Positions 1 through 12,948 of a stretch of 64,000 nucleotides of DNA are shown one piece after another; within the stretch, counting starts at the first letter, position 1; each line of letters begins with the position of its first letter. Position numbers and translations under genes: made by a program. This stretch comes from Delphinus delphis. Taxonomy: Eukaryota; Chordata; Mammalia; Artiodactyla; Delphinidae. Where the stretch lies: contig NC_082699.1 in assembly GCF_949987515.2 (NCBI RefSeq), positions 77,379,281 to 77,443,280 of the forward strand, written 5' to 3'. The notes under the pieces are model-generated. The model ran no database searches. It saw nothing but the letters and a program-made list of their open reading frames with translations, and had not been told where the DNA came from.

Positions 1-284
1 GATTAAAGTGATGATAAGCAGCCCGTTACGCTAGCAAATACACACAGTGTACTTCTGTGCTCCTACCTCGACTTTCCATAACCAGCTAGGGAAAATGTTC
101 ACTTCCAGAAACAGAGAGAAATACATTTCAGGTCCTGAGAATACAGACAATTTCCCTTTTATTCACAGGTACGGGGATTTAGTAGAATTCCACTTAATTC
201 TCTGAGAAATGTTGAAAGTAGTCCAGAGCAACAGTGGAGATGGGGTTTAAAGTAACTTTTATTTCTTGTTAAAAATACAGCCAG

Positions 285-487
285 GGCTTCCCTGGTGGCG
301 CAGTGGTTGAGAGTCCGCCTGCCGATGCAGGGGACATGGGTTCGTGCCCCGGTCCGGGAAGATCCCACATGCCGCGGAGCGGCTGGGCCCGTGAGCCATG
401 GCCGCTGAGCCTGCGCGTCCGGAGGCTGTGCTCCGCAACGGGAGAGGCCACAACAGTGAGAGGCCCGCGTAAAAAAAAAAAAAAAAA
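285..487 (+). mobile_element. CHR-type tRNA-derived SINE
   Basis: The head is GGCTTCCCTGGTGGCGCAG, with a pol III A-box-like GTGGCGCAGTGGTTGAG and B-box-like GGTTCGTGCCCC, ending in a poly(A) tail. A 14-base target-site duplication AAAAATACAGCCAG flanks it (271-284 and 488-501), so the copy is complete. Confidence 0.95.
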
Positions 488-754
488 AAAAATACAGCCA
501 GCTGACATTTATCACTTTTACCTGATTTGATCTCTTACCTTATCTCCCCACCTCTTTCACAAAATGATGGTGAATGTCCCCTCCCAAAACAGAAGGCTAA
601 GTAAAAAGTATCAAATCACATGGAGGTGTGCTTATTTGTTTCATTTTTCAAAAGAAACATGTTTCATCCATGTGATTTAAAAATTAAGATCAAGAAACAA
701 ACTCTGTTCAATAAATGGCAATGAGCACATGCCACGTAGCTGCTCATCAGGTGT

Positions 755-1195
755 GGACACACGTTACACGTATTTACAGGCACGCCTGCTGTGTGCCAGC
801 AAGGGGGACACAGGGACAGGCAGGGTCTCTGCTCTCACGGGGCACACAGCCTGGTGGCGGCGGGGAGAAGTGCTAAATCATTGCCCCATTTTTTTAAGGT
901 ACTTACACATTATGGGAAATGCTGTTTAGAAAGAACAGGAGTACGTGAAAGAGAGAAATAAAAGGACTGCATTTAGGTGGAGAGCCAACGGGGGACCTCT
1001 AGAAGAGCTGACACTCAGCGGAGACCTGAAGGATGCCTGGGGTGCAGCGGTGAACGGCAGGGAAGAGCATTCCTGAGGAAGCAATAGCCGGCAGGAGACC
1101 CGGCAGTGGACACCTGGATGGCGTGTGCACAACTGGCCCAGCACGGAAAGAAAAGGCTAAGGCCAGCCCAGTGTAACTGCATAGAGCCCAGGAGG
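755..1195 (-). repeat. L2 LINE remnant
   Basis: A diverged stretch has the L2 3'-region landmarks: CTGTGTGCCAGCAAGGGGGA, then GGAGACCTGAAGGATG and GGGAAGAGCATTCC. It is antisense to the usual L2 orientation. Borders are approximate. Confidence 0.6.
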
Positions 1196-1724
1196 CTTGC
1201 ATTTACTCTGGAGCCAGTCTGCAGTTATGTTCCAGGGATACAAAAGGGGTCACTGGAAAGCACCTGCGATCTCTCCAGAAGTCTGTCAGAAGCACACTAA
1301 CAGGGATTCCGGTCCCAAGCACATGGAAACTCAATCCCCCTTCCCAGCTCTCTGCAGAGCAACAGTGTGACCGCTCGAAAAACCCCTTCCCAGACACTAA
1401 CTCACCCCACGAAATCTGTCCCGAAGACGGCCTAACGGAGCCTGTACGCTCAACTGTCCCCTCCACAGGCCTGCAGGTCTCATCTCGTCTCTCACACCAG
1501 CAACTCTCAGCCTTTCAAATGTAAACCCCGAAAGCTTCTAGGGCGTGTCCAGCTATTTCGCCCTTAACTTCAACCACTGGTACCAGGGCCAAGGCAGGGG
1601 GCCATCCCACCAGCACGCACTCCTTCCCAATGGGGCCAGGCCTGAAGCACTGGCCCGCAGGGCACTTTATTCCAGCCTCCACGTTGCCTCAGAGGGACAG
1701 ATGGAATTAGACCTCACCTGACAG

Positions 1725-1860
1725 TATCTGCTGAGCACTGTCCTAGCACATTCTGGGGACTGACTCACTCAGTCCTTATAACAACCTTCCCGTGACACAG
1801 TAAAAGTACCTCCCTGTACAGATGAGGGACAGAAGACTTGACGGGGGCCATGCAGCCAGT
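1725..1860 (-). repeat. MIR remnant
   Basis: The order 'acaaccttcccgtgac', 'acagatgagggacag' and 'catgcagccagt' matches a reversed MIR core. A second weak MIR-like piece in plus orientation (CTAGCTGTTCGACCTGAGG) follows at about 1880-1990. Confidence 0.5.
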
Positions 1861-2274
1861 CGGTAATGGTGTCACCCTCTCACTAGCTGTTCGACCTGAG
1901 GAATAGCATTTAACCTCCCCAAGCCTCTATTCCCTCAAGTGCGGTACAGGGCCCACTGCACCCGCTCACCAAGCCGTGAGAAATGATGGTACACGTATGA
2001 AACCGTTCTCCCTGAGGCCACAAGCAGCGTAAGGCAAGTGCAAGTGCAAGGTGTGCTGGGAGAGAGACCGTGTGGAGCAGACGGGGCGCTCCATCACCTG
2101 ACCCTCCAGCCCTGGGCCAGGACACAGCTGGGCCTGGGCAGCAGGCTCTGGGTTCCAGGCCTCACCCACACCCAGGACAGCGTCCTCGTGCAGGCGACAC
2201 TCTCAGGCACTGACCCTACCAGGCAAGGAAGCTGCTCTATATTTGTCACTTAAAATACTGGGAAATATAAGGAC

Positions 2275-2600
2275 AACTTTTTAAAGAAATGAAGACATCC
2301 CTGACTTCAAAATGTACTGTAAAGCTACAAAAATCAAGACAGTGTGGTAACGGAAAAACAAACAAACAACACAGAATGGACACCACCAAGAATAAATCCT
2401 AACGTAAACCATGGATTCTGGGTGACGCTGTGTCAGTGCAGATTCATCCGTTGTAACAAATGCACCACCCTGGCGGGGATGTTGATGAGGAAGGAGGCTG
2501 GGGGGGGTGATGCGGGGGACGGGGGTATGTGGGAAATGGCTAAGCTCAATTTTGCTGTGAGCCTAAAACTGCTCTAATGAAGTCTACTTAAAAAATAATA
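2275..2600 (+). repeat. Old L1 (L1M-type) 3' end remnant
   Basis: An ORF2 fragment (CTACAAAAATCAAGACAGTG) is followed by a typical L1M 3' UTR: TTGTAACAAATGCACCAC, GGGGATGTTGATGAGG and GCTCAATTTTGCTGTGAGCC. The copy is diverged and 5' truncated. Confidence 0.7.
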
Positions 2601-4925
2601 GTAATGAGATCACACAGGGGAAAGTGTGGTGGTAGGAGGGACGTGATAAAATCCATTATCACATGATTTACATTTAGAAGAAGAATAAGCACCGTCCGAG
2701 CTCCTAGGTAAATGGGTGAACTGGTGAAACCACTTCCCGTGACTCGCGCGTGGACACACGTGGACACCCTGTCGCGCCAGTGCCACCGCGCGACACCCAG
2801 GGGCTCCTTTGCTGTTGTTCATCTTCCGCCATTAAGCGCTGAGTGGAGACGAGAAGGGAAGCCGCCAGCTGTGTCAGAAGAGCCTTTCAGCTCCCGGCAC
2901 CTCCACCCTTAGAGCAGACCCCAGGCACGCAGCGCACCTCTGAGAGTGCTGTCCGGTTTGCACTCTCTGCCCTCTCCTCCAAGAAGCGGACGGCTGCTCA
3001 CAACTAGACTGCAGAGCAGCTACAGAGCCCGGGAATTCAGACAGGGCCTCCCCGGAACGCGGCCGCTCACTCCGTGGAGACGAGCAAAGTAAACGCAGAC
3101 CAGTGAGGCTCCGGGAGCCAAGCTCCCCCGCAAGCCCCGTGGTCTCTTCGCTGCTTTCCTCACTTGGCTGCGTCCCGGGAGAGCTCCCTGTGCAACACCA
3201 GACGCAAGGGCGACGGCAAGTGTGACCTGCATCCCGAATCCCTCACCCTGGCTCGGCCTGACCTTGGCGCCCCAAATCCAGCACCTCCCGAATCACGCGT
3301 CACACCTGTCCTCTCTTTCCCTTACTGTCCTCTGCCCTCCAGGGTCACCTGGACCTACAGCCTCCCTCTCAGGATCCCTGTCCTGACTCCATTAGCAATG
3401 AGAGCTCCCAGCAGAAACACCACCAAGTGAAGCCCACCCTCCCCTGGATCTGGATCTCAGTTTCCTGTCTGTAAAGAGGGGGAAGGAGCTAGATCAGTCT
3501 TCTCAGAATCATGTGAGACTTTTCCAAACATATATGCTCAGGCCTCACTGCACAAACCCTCCCCCCCCCCGCCCCCCGCAAGAGGTGACAGGCTGGGAGC
3601 CCAGGGCAAACAGGTCACGCAGAAGGCCAGCCAAGGGATCCCATCTGCAGGGACGGGGCCCACCAGAAGGTTCTCATTTCTGGCTGTGAGTCCCTTTAGC
3701 CCTCAGGCTCCAAGATGACTTTCAGTTAAACACCACATGGTCTCGGTGTTTCAGAACACGAAGGACAGTCCTGTGACCACAGCTGGGGCAAGGCTGTCCA
3801 GAGAGTAGAATCAGCCCTTAGAGGCCAGTTAGAGGCCCACAAGAGATGCCAGGAAGAAATTAAAATGGTCTCTGGGAAGCACCTGACTGCCACTGCCCTG
3901 AGGTTCTTGGCTGCAGAAGAGAGACACTGGGGCTGAAATCACAGGCCGCCAGTATTAATTTACCCAGAACTCACAGTCCGCCCAACAGCGCCAGTCGTGA
4001 AACAAGTGCTCAGCAAACCTTACATTCCATCCCATCTCTTGGGGGAACACAGAGGAAAAAGGAATTAGAGAAAGGAAGAGCAGATGACATGGCAGATGAA
4101 AACAATGTGTCGTGATTTCTGTTTGGGTGAGATGGTGAAAGATCTGGAAGAAACTGTCACTGAATGAGTTCAGACGTGGCTGAGTGTCCATGCATTTACC
4201 CTCAACATGTGGCACGGTGTCCAGCACAAAGCAAGAAGCAAGAAACGTTTGCTAATAGCAAGACCTCCTAGAGAGGGTCCCCAGTTCTACCCTTGACCCC
4301 TTGCACTTAATACCATCACCAACGGCTGGGACAGAAGACAGGGACAGAGTTCAGGTTCAAAATCACTCCATCAACAGTACGAGCCCCATCACCGATGCTA
4401 TCCAGCAGAGACAAACGTCAAGCCCCTTGTTTAACTTTTTAAAAAGATCAACAGCAAGGGCACAGGATGAGGAAGACCAGGCAAGGTCATGTGACCAGGC
4501 TCTATTATGTGAGATGGCTTTAGAAAGGGAACGCTACGTAAACAGGAGAAGTATGCAGACCGCTCCTATCAGCACTGGGCCCACCAATCCTCCCCCTGTG
4601 GCTGCAGAGAGGCAGGACATGTAAAGCCCAAAGTCGACGCTGCCCCGCTCCTATCAACACCTCCTGAGCACGTGTGCTCACATGCCAAGCCCCCAGCGGC
4701 AGGTCTCTGGCTTCTACAGGAGGCGGGGGCTAATGAAGGGCTGTGTCCTGTCTCAGCTTCCCTCCACTCCTCAAAGGCCACCTGCCGTGCTGCTCACTCA
4801 GTCTCCCTCTGCTCTTCCAAACCCCAGGTCCCGCCTTTTAAATGATTTTGGAAAACACTCTGGAAAACATTTTTTAAGTAATTTGGGCCCCCCGAAGTGA
4901 TTTCAGATATCGCTGTGCTCTGAGC

Positions 4926-5132
4926 CAGGGCTGTGGCAAACTACGGTCCGCACACCGAATCCGGCCCCACCCGCACCATAAGTAAAGATCTGTCGGCGGA
5001 CATTTCATCCCTGGCTGTTCTCACACCTCAGCAGCAGAGCCGAGGGGCTGCAGCAGAGGCCGGAGGGCTCCCAGAGCCGGAAATGTTTACTCCCTGGCCC
5101 CTGGACAGAAAAAGTTTGCCAACTCCTTGCTC
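4926..5132. mobile_element. hAT-like nonautonomous DNA transposon remnant
   Basis: Imperfect terminal inverted repeats are visible: CAGGGCTGTGGCAAACTACG at the left and AAAGTTTGCCAACTCCTTGC at the right. Between them are the usual core words (CCGAATCCGGCCC, TTTACTCCCTGGCCC). It is about 200 bases, the common size of such elements in mammals. Confidence 0.6.
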
Positions 5133-6202
5133 TACGCTAATCAGAATTCATCCTGAGCGTACAATTCTATCAAATGTTAAGTGATGCTTTGGGGAGAAGG
5201 TCAGAATGGGGAGAAGTCCAGACAGAGTAATTCATCAAGAACCACCTAGGCAACGGAGACAGAGGAGAGGAAGGCTCTGGAAGGACCCGAGAGCTCTCTG
5301 CAAATACCTGGAAGGTCGACACATGCTAGAACTGCTTGTTTGTACGCTGGAGGGCAGGAGTTGTCCTCTTCCCACTGCTCCACTCGCTCACCTCACACAT
5401 CCCATGGCACCAGGCAAGAGCGCGACAAATCATTACTGAGGAGGTGGACACAAACGGAAAGCGGACACACCGTCCCCAGGAGGTAAGGCAAGCAGGAAGG
5501 GGATTCGTAATTCTTTCATGGAGAGACCCAGTAATCAGAACTACCCAACAGCAGAACAGACTCATCACTCGGACCATGGGCCCCTCAGGCCGGCACACAT
5601 GACCACAGAAAACACGCGCCAGAGGACTGTCTTTGCCCTGGTGGGACAGGAACGTAGACGGCCCCTCAGTTCTCTCCCCGTCTAGCAGGCCAGGCCTGCT
5701 GGCTCTGGACGTGAGCTGGAGGAAAATGCTCTGCATGTCCTGCCTAAAACGGCCATCAACCATTTTTTTTCGCCTGCGAATCACCCTTTGCCTGACACTG
5801 GGCATCACACTTGTGTGCACTTGTTATGAGACTCAGAGCTATGTTTAACACATACTCCCCTGCACTAACATTGCAGGGTAAGGATTTATCACCAAATGCA
5901 CACCTGTACTTGTACACATATACCCCAGGACTTATTCTAGATTGGTTGATTTTTGCAAATTGGCTAAATCACATGAGGTAAGTAGGATTCATTAGGTATT
6001 TAAGATGTTTCAAGGAGGACACACGTCAGTGAGCTCAGGGGAGATTTCCAACCGGCACGCAGATTTAAGAATGCCAGCCCGCATGCAGAGCACCGCTACG
6101 TTCTGTTGTGATCTATCAAAAGTACCCAAGTGCAGGAGAGCTTAGTCACCTTTGCATGCCAGCAGCAGTCATCGTGTCCGACAGGCAGAGCAGGGCCCAT
6201 TA

Positions 6203-6541
<339 letters not shown>

Positions 6542-8439
6542 TCATAGAACGGAGGCTCGATGAGACGTGAAGGAAAAGGGAAGCTGAGCTAGTGCACTGA
6601 CAGGGCAGGGTCCAGAGAAGCACCGACATGGAAGCTCCAAGGCCCTCTCTGAGCCCCACCTCTCCAAGCTCACCCTGTCCTTTTGCTAAGAAGGCCCATA
6701 TTCTCTGGAACAAAGGTATTTGCTACCTAGCACATAAGATGCAGAGAAGGGAAAGAGAAAGGGAAAGACACTGGAATCTGGGCAGGGATTTTCATCAAAT
6801 ACATTAACTTCTCAAAACACAAAATATATAGAACCAGGTAACCAGGTAACTAGACAAAGAACTGTTAATAATAACCACACCTAACTTGGACTTAAATTAA
6901 GACTTCATGGCTTACAAAAATTTTTCTTTCATCTACAACCTAACCGTATTTTCCCAACCACCCCATGATGTAGTAATAACAACTTCTGTTTAATCACGAC
7001 TACAGGCCAGCAATGTAACTACTAGGTAACAGCTCAGAACTTTTAAAAGCCGTGTCTGCGATATAGTCTGTGTACACATTTATTTCCTTTTGGCTTCATT
7101 CTAAACGAGGATCTAAATCAATTTTTTAAACACAACAACAATAACAACAAAAAAACGAAAGCGAGGGTCAACAATGGGGATTTAAGACTTAAATGAAACA
7201 AGGGGCAGGCGAAGTCACAAAAATGCACGCCATGAGGCAGGGGTAATTAACAGAGGCCGACTATAGATTCAGCTCCAAGATCCCTGGCAGCTGAAGCAAA
7301 AAGTAGAAGAGGATGAGCTACAGGAGCCATAACGCCTGTGGGATAAACATCTGTGTCAGCTGCTGGTACGTCCCATGCGGAAAATCCGAAACATCCTCCT
7401 CACCATCGAGCATCCTTCTCAGACCCCCCATGTTAAGTGCAACAAGCACATGCCCGCAGCCCGTGCCCCGGCCTCTGCCTTGCCCTTCCCGCCAGCCCTC
7501 TCCCTCTCATCACTGTACTGGGCTGCAAACCCAGGCCTGAAGCGCCAGATGATGGAGGCAGCCCCATACCTTGGCTTGGCGGGCAGCTCACCCAGCTGGG
7601 GCCCCCCGGATCTGCCCATTTTTCTGCTGCATTGGCTTCCCACCAAGAGAGATTCCTTCCTACGCTGGTCCCCACAAAACTCCTCTCTCCTAAATGCAAG
7701 GACGTCAAGCCATATTCCAGACTCCTGTTCGACCAGCAAGCTTTCAGTTCTCTCTCTCTTTTTCCTTCTCCAATAAAGAACTTGACTTTCCTCCCTCCCC
7801 ATCCAACCGTTTTCTTTGTGAGAGCTCTGCGTTCCCCACACACCATCCTGAAAGGCGGGCACCCTGCCGGCTAGGACCGAGATGTCTCCGTCTAACCTGG
7901 GCTGCATCCTTACACTTTCCCCCTTCTATCTCAGAAAGCCTTTCCTGAATCTCCCATCCCTCTGATTCTGAGTTTAAATCGACAAAGTTCTGAGGTTACC
8001 ATTATTATGTGCATATCTACCGGGCTTTTGCTAGGTTCCCTTAGCAACAAGCTTCATTAAGGAACTGCATCAGGAAGTTTAAAGAGGCTATTCTTATATC
8101 TGAGTGGAGTAGCCCGCAGGAAATGTAAATGGCTTTGAAGAGAAAATTAACCAGGGACAAAGAGGCCGCAGGTTCTAACCAACAGTGTGTCATGAGCCAA
8201 AACGTTATCAAATGGCTCAGTCATTCCTGAACATCAGATCTGCAGGAGGTGCCGGGTGCTGGGTTGAATATACATTGGTCCTAGAGCATGCTCCCACAGC
8301 TGGTAAAGTGCTGGGCTTTTCTCTATTTTCCAAACAATTCCTTACGACCTCTTTCTCTTATGGTCACTTACATTTCCTACTAATGAAGAAAATTAATTTC
8401 AGTCATCTGGGTTGTTTGCGGGGAAGCTACACGACGCAG

Positions 8440-8600
8440 TTCACAGAGCTCAGACTTCGGAGCCACGGTGAACTAGGTCTGAAGACCAGTGGTAGCATTT
8501 ACAAGGTAATCACGGGCACGCAGCAAACACCCCAGCCTCGATTTCCTCACCTCTAAAACTGGGTTCAATAAAACCAGTGAGCACAGTTGCCGTGATGATT
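8440..8600 (+). repeat. MIR remnant
   Basis: A weak match in MIR order: CAGACTTCGGAGCC, CGATTTCCTCACCTCTAAAAC, then CCGTGATGATTACG. Confidence 0.45.
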
Positions 8601-9235
8601 ACGGCCGCAACCTATTTACCCCTAGGTAAGTGCCGGCAACAAGCTGGCTGCTTAATTAGTCGTAAGTATCATCAGCGGGTTTTAGTTTACCTGAGAACAG
8701 ATGCTTTGCCGTTTTGTCTGTGGTAACAGAACGTATTTTACTGAGATTAACACCACCAGAGCAGCACCGACTAGAAACTTCCCCAGCTCTGCAGGGCAAG
8801 GCATGTTCTTTTCCTCTGCAGAGCTGATCACATTTTCTAGTCATTTGTTTTCACGTTTATCTATTTAGCACCTGTGTCCCCCTCCGGACATTTTGCTCAA
8901 GCAGCGCAGGACCCTGTCTGTTTGGCTGCATTGCTGAATGTTCTCGGGCTACAAGACAGTGGGCCCAGGGCCTAGCACCCGGCCTCCAGGACAGAACGTA
9001 GAGAGGGGAAAACCCAAACAAGCATGCTTTAACGAGGCCCCTGCACCGAAATTATGGTCTGACTTGGGACAAATTACTAAATCTTCTCTACCCTGAGGCT
9101 CCTCTTCTATCAACAGCAACGAACGCACTTAGCACACAGAGTTACAAAGGTAGAAAGAAATAACCAAATTCACAACCTAGTCAAGTGTCTGCTAGCGGTC
9201 CAACACACACGAGCTGCCTTTATTGCTCTGACACG

Positions 9236-9450
9236 TCACCGGTGGGGCTTTCTAAGTGCCAAGCAGTGTGTGAAGTGCTCTGCGTGTGCTATAATACTAT
9301 TTACTGATACAACTTACAACAAATCCAGGAAGAAGTGAATATTATCATTCCCATTTTACAGATTCACAAACAGGCTAAGGGAGGTTACATTCCAGTCCAA
9401 GGTCACACGGAGGGGAAGTGACGGTTGAAACCTGAATCTGGGCTGCCAAG
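9236..9450 (-). repeat. MIR
   Basis: A good reversed MIR: AAGTGCCAAGCAGTGTGTGA, CATTCCCATTTTACAGATTC, CCAAGGTCACACGGAGG and CCTGAATCTGGGCTGCC in the expected order. Confidence 0.75.
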
Positions 9451-10026
9451 GTTCGCGTTCCTTCTCTCTCACTTCTACCTGACCTGTGAAATTTACGTGC
9501 CTGTGAAATCTATGTGTTCGACAGACAAATCTGCAGACAGCCAGCTGTTAAATGCAATGCGCGCAGCCGTTTGTCAGTGCTAATTACCATAAACTACTCT
9601 CGTAAACAACGAAAGACAAGACAGGTGATCCATGTTCCCGCTCACAAAGAGAAGTTCTGCCTTGAACGCTCCTGCAACACGCACAAACCCTTCCCAATAC
9701 CACTAGATCCAAACGTATTCTTTTTCATTTTCTTACATTTGCACAGGGCTTCTTAAGGCAGAAGCCGCCTGCAATAATTCCATCTTGGTTCCTTTCAAAG
9801 TTTCCAGATTAGCCAAAATCAGTCCCAGAACAGACACAACTCATCAGTTCTACAATGGAACACACTTGACCAAGAACCAAAACCTTGTCCTGGTTCAGAA
9901 AAACTATAGATCCCTCTTTGTTACTGTCATTATAAAATCCCACCAGTGTCTATTTGAATTATGGTTTTCTCAGAGTATATGCCCAGTAGTGGGATTGCCG
10001 GGTCATATGGTAATTCTATTTTTAGT

Positions 10027-10240
10027 TTTTTTGTTTGTTTGTTTTTTGCGGTACGCAGGCCTCTCACTGTTGTGGCCTCTCCCGTTGCGGAGCACAGGCT
10101 CTGGATGCGCAGGCTTAGCGGCCATGGCTCACGGGCCCAGCCGCTCCACGGCATGTGGGATCTTCCCGGACCGGGGCACAAACCCGTGTCCCCTGCATCG
10201 GCAGGCGGACTCTCAACCACTGCGCCACCAGGGAAGCCCT
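10027..10240 (-). mobile_element. CHR-type SINE inside the twin-primed L1
   Basis: A complete SINE in minus orientation, from the T-rich tail (10027) to GGGAAGCCC (10231-10239). No target duplication is seen, and the L1 sequence does not continue directly across it (see findings). Confidence 0.92.
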
Positions 10241-10843
10241 GCTCATTTTTTGATTGGATTGTTTTTTCGATATTAAGCTCCATAAGCTGTTTGTATATTT
10301 TGGAGATTAATCCTTTATCCATTGTTTCATTTGCAAATATTTTCTCCCATTCTGAGGGCTGTCTTTTTGTCTTGTTTATGGTTTCCTTTGCTGTGGAAAA
10401 GCTTTTAAGTTTAATTAGGTCTAATTTGTTTATTTTTATTTTCATTACTCTAGGAGGTGGGTCAAAAAAGATTTTGCTGTGGTTTATGTCAAAGAGTGTT
10501 TTTCCTATGTTTTCCTCTAAGAGTTTTATAGTGTCCGGTCTTCAATCCATTTTGAGTTTATTTTTGTGTATGGTGTTAGGGAGTGTCCTAATTTCATTCT
10601 TTCACATGTAGCTTCCAGTTTTCCCAGCACCACTTACTGAAGAGGGAAGCAGCAGCACAGCACAGGGAGATCAGCTTGCTGCTTTGCGAGGACCTAGAGG
10701 GGTGGGATAGGGAGGGTGGGAGGGAGGCTCAAGAGGGAGGGGATATGGGGATATATGTATACATATGGCTGACTCACTTTGCTGTACAACAGAAACTGAC
10801 ACAGTGTTGTGGAGCAATTACACTCCAATAAAGATCTATTAAA

Positions 10844-11042
10844 GGGCTTCCCTGGTGGCGCAGTGGTTGAGAGAGTGCCTGCCGATGCAGGAGACGCGGG
10901 TTCGTGCCCCGGTCTGGGAAGATCCCACATGCCGCAGAGTGGCTGGGCCCGTGAGCCATGGCCGCTGAGCCTGCGTGTCCAGAGCCTGTGCTCCACAACG
11001 GGAGAGGCCACAATAGTGAGAGGCTCACGTACCACAAAAAAA
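10844..11042 (+). mobile_element. CHR-type SINE inside the L1 tail
   Basis: A complete SINE flanked by a 14-base duplication AAAGATCTATTAAA (10830-10843 and 11043-11056) of the L1 3' end. Confidence 0.95.
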
Positions 11043-11684
11043 AAAGATCTATTAAAAAATAATAAAATTAAAAAAAAATTTTAATGTAAAAATTAAAAAA
11101 AAGAAAAATCCCACCAGAACTCATTTTGCTGTCTGCTCAGCTGGCAACCAGACACGGAGATGGGTCAACTCCAGCAGAAAATCGAGTTGAGGAGAACTCG
11201 AAAGGCCCACACCCGCTGCAGCAAGGCGGGCCCCTTACCCTCCGCACGGCTCTGCTGACCCCTAGTGTTCTACGAAGACCAGGCCAACAGAGAAGGGGCT
11301 GTTCCCAACAGCTGCAAATTCCCACACATTAAATAAAAGCATCTGATCTTATAAAATACATTGTATATATACCCACCTGTGAAAACAGCTTCACCAAAAG
11401 CCCAAATGTTCAACATTAATTTGCAAAGCCAACTCCGGTCCGTAAGGGCGAGCAAGTCTTAGGACACTGAGTCTTCCAAGTCCCTCCCACACCCAACCCT
11501 CCACCAAACTGCCTGCAGTTCTTCAGCATGCTTTTAAATGCATCCCCCCGCCCCCCAGATGTCCCTCCACGCCCTCTGGCCTGAGTATAAGAGCGGCTAC
11601 TGGGTAACTGCAGGGCAACACTAGACAGGACTAGACACAGAGAATCTGAACTAAACTACTCCTGATCACCATGAGTTCGTTATT

Positions 11685-11780
11685 CCATCATTTTACAGAT
11701 GAAAATATCGAGAGATATGGAGGATTATCCTCAAGGTCACGCAGCTAATAAGTGGCAAAGCGGGGTCTGCACACAGGCCC
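11685..11780 (-). repeat. MIR remnant
   Basis: Reversed MIR core words: CATTTTACAGATGAAAATAT, CTCAAGGTCACGCAGC and TAATAAGTGGCAAAGC. Confidence 0.55.
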
Positions 11781-12948
11781 ACGACTCTGCTCCTCACTCC
11801 AGCATGACGCCCCAGCTGGATCCCCACATCCACAGGGTTCTCTCGTGCCTGCCTGACAGGTCCACGTTTCTTTGCTTTGACTCACGACCTATAACAGGTC
11901 TGCCTTTTAAGCACCTTTTCCATCCACTGTCCCTCAGCAACAAAACAGCTCAGGCCACCAAACGACTTCCGGCTCCCCAAGCCCTCCGTGCTCGAGCCAG
12001 GTCACGCCTTCGCACCTGGTCCCTGCTCAGAGGCTCTTCAGTCCCTGTAGGTGGATTGTTTCTGCTCTCTGCAGGGAAACCCCTCTGGGGAGCCCTCCTC
12101 CCACCCTCAGCACAGTAGTCCCCGGGCCGCATCCCGAGCTGTCCCACTAGATCTGCATGTGCCCAGGGCTGCTCTTTGGACCAGCAGCCTAAGAGCCAGG
12201 GATTACGCCCTGGTCATCCCTGCAAACGTACTGCCCAGCTCAGAGCTCACACCCAGCAGGTCACCCGGAAATCGTGGTGAGTGATGGATCCAACCCAGAT
12301 GTCTGTGCATTTGCCAGCACTGCTGACGGCTGGTTTCCACCCTTCGCTCAGTTTCCCATAAAACTGAAGCTTCACCGTCAAGTGGTGGGTTTTCACTTTT
12401 CCTGCCCATCTTTACCAGAAACGTCAAGGGAAACCAAAGCACCTTTTCTCAACCCTTTCCTGATGACGCATTCCCATCCGTGACACCGCCGTGCTCAGCA
12501 GCTTTGAGTCCACGTAGTGTTGTTTCCCTTACGCTAAATGGCTCCAAACGTTGTGGGATTTTTTTCTCGTTTTGGTTTGTTTGTACTCGGTTTATTCGCT
12601 TGATTCTGCTTTTGTCTCTCCCTTCAGTGTTAGGCTGGCAGCTGCCACTTCTCACTCCCTTCAGCTGCCCCCCTCCCAGTGTCCCGGGGGTGCAGTAACA
12701 ACCTTCACAGAAGAGGAAACCAAGGCACGGAGAGGCTAACTTACCCAAGGGGCTAAGCCAGATTCAGCCCCAGCAGTGTGTGTTCCGAGTCCCTGTGCAT
12801 AACTCTTATGCTAGAATAGCTAACGTTTCATAGATTGTGGTTATAAACATACGAGGTATCAACACGTGTATGAGCAGCACACACATCAACGCTGAGACCC
12901 TCATTAACGCCACTGCTTTATTTCTATTTTAAAAATTAAGAACCTCTG

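Larger units (their letters stand above)
9947..11104 (+). mobile_element. 5'-truncated L1 with inverted 5' part (twin priming)
   Basis: The left part (about 9950-10632) is L1 ORF2 read in minus orientation. The right part (about 10633-11104) is the L1 3' UTR and A-rich tail in plus orientation, with GAGGGAGGGGATATGGGGAT and the AATAAA-like CCAATAAAGAT. A 13-base duplication AAAATCCCACCAG flanks the whole element (9934-9946 and 11105-11117), so both halves come from one insertion. Two SINEs later landed inside it. No intact ORF remains. Confidence 0.93.

Noticed and set aside
285..360. tRNA-like heads of the SINEs as possible tRNA genes
   Set aside because: The A- and B-box-like words are present, but the cloverleaf is degenerate and each is followed by the SINE body and an A tail.
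303..530. Repeated near-identical small proteins (MVESPPADAGD..., and RPLTVVASPVAEH... in the other strand) at many places in the window
   Set aside because: These are translations of the CHR SINE body in different frames. They are not a gene family.
5326..5820. 164-codon open frame on the minus strand in intron 8
   Set aside because: No resemblance to any known protein, no splice or retrocopy signature, and overlapping open frames on the other strand. Treated as chance.
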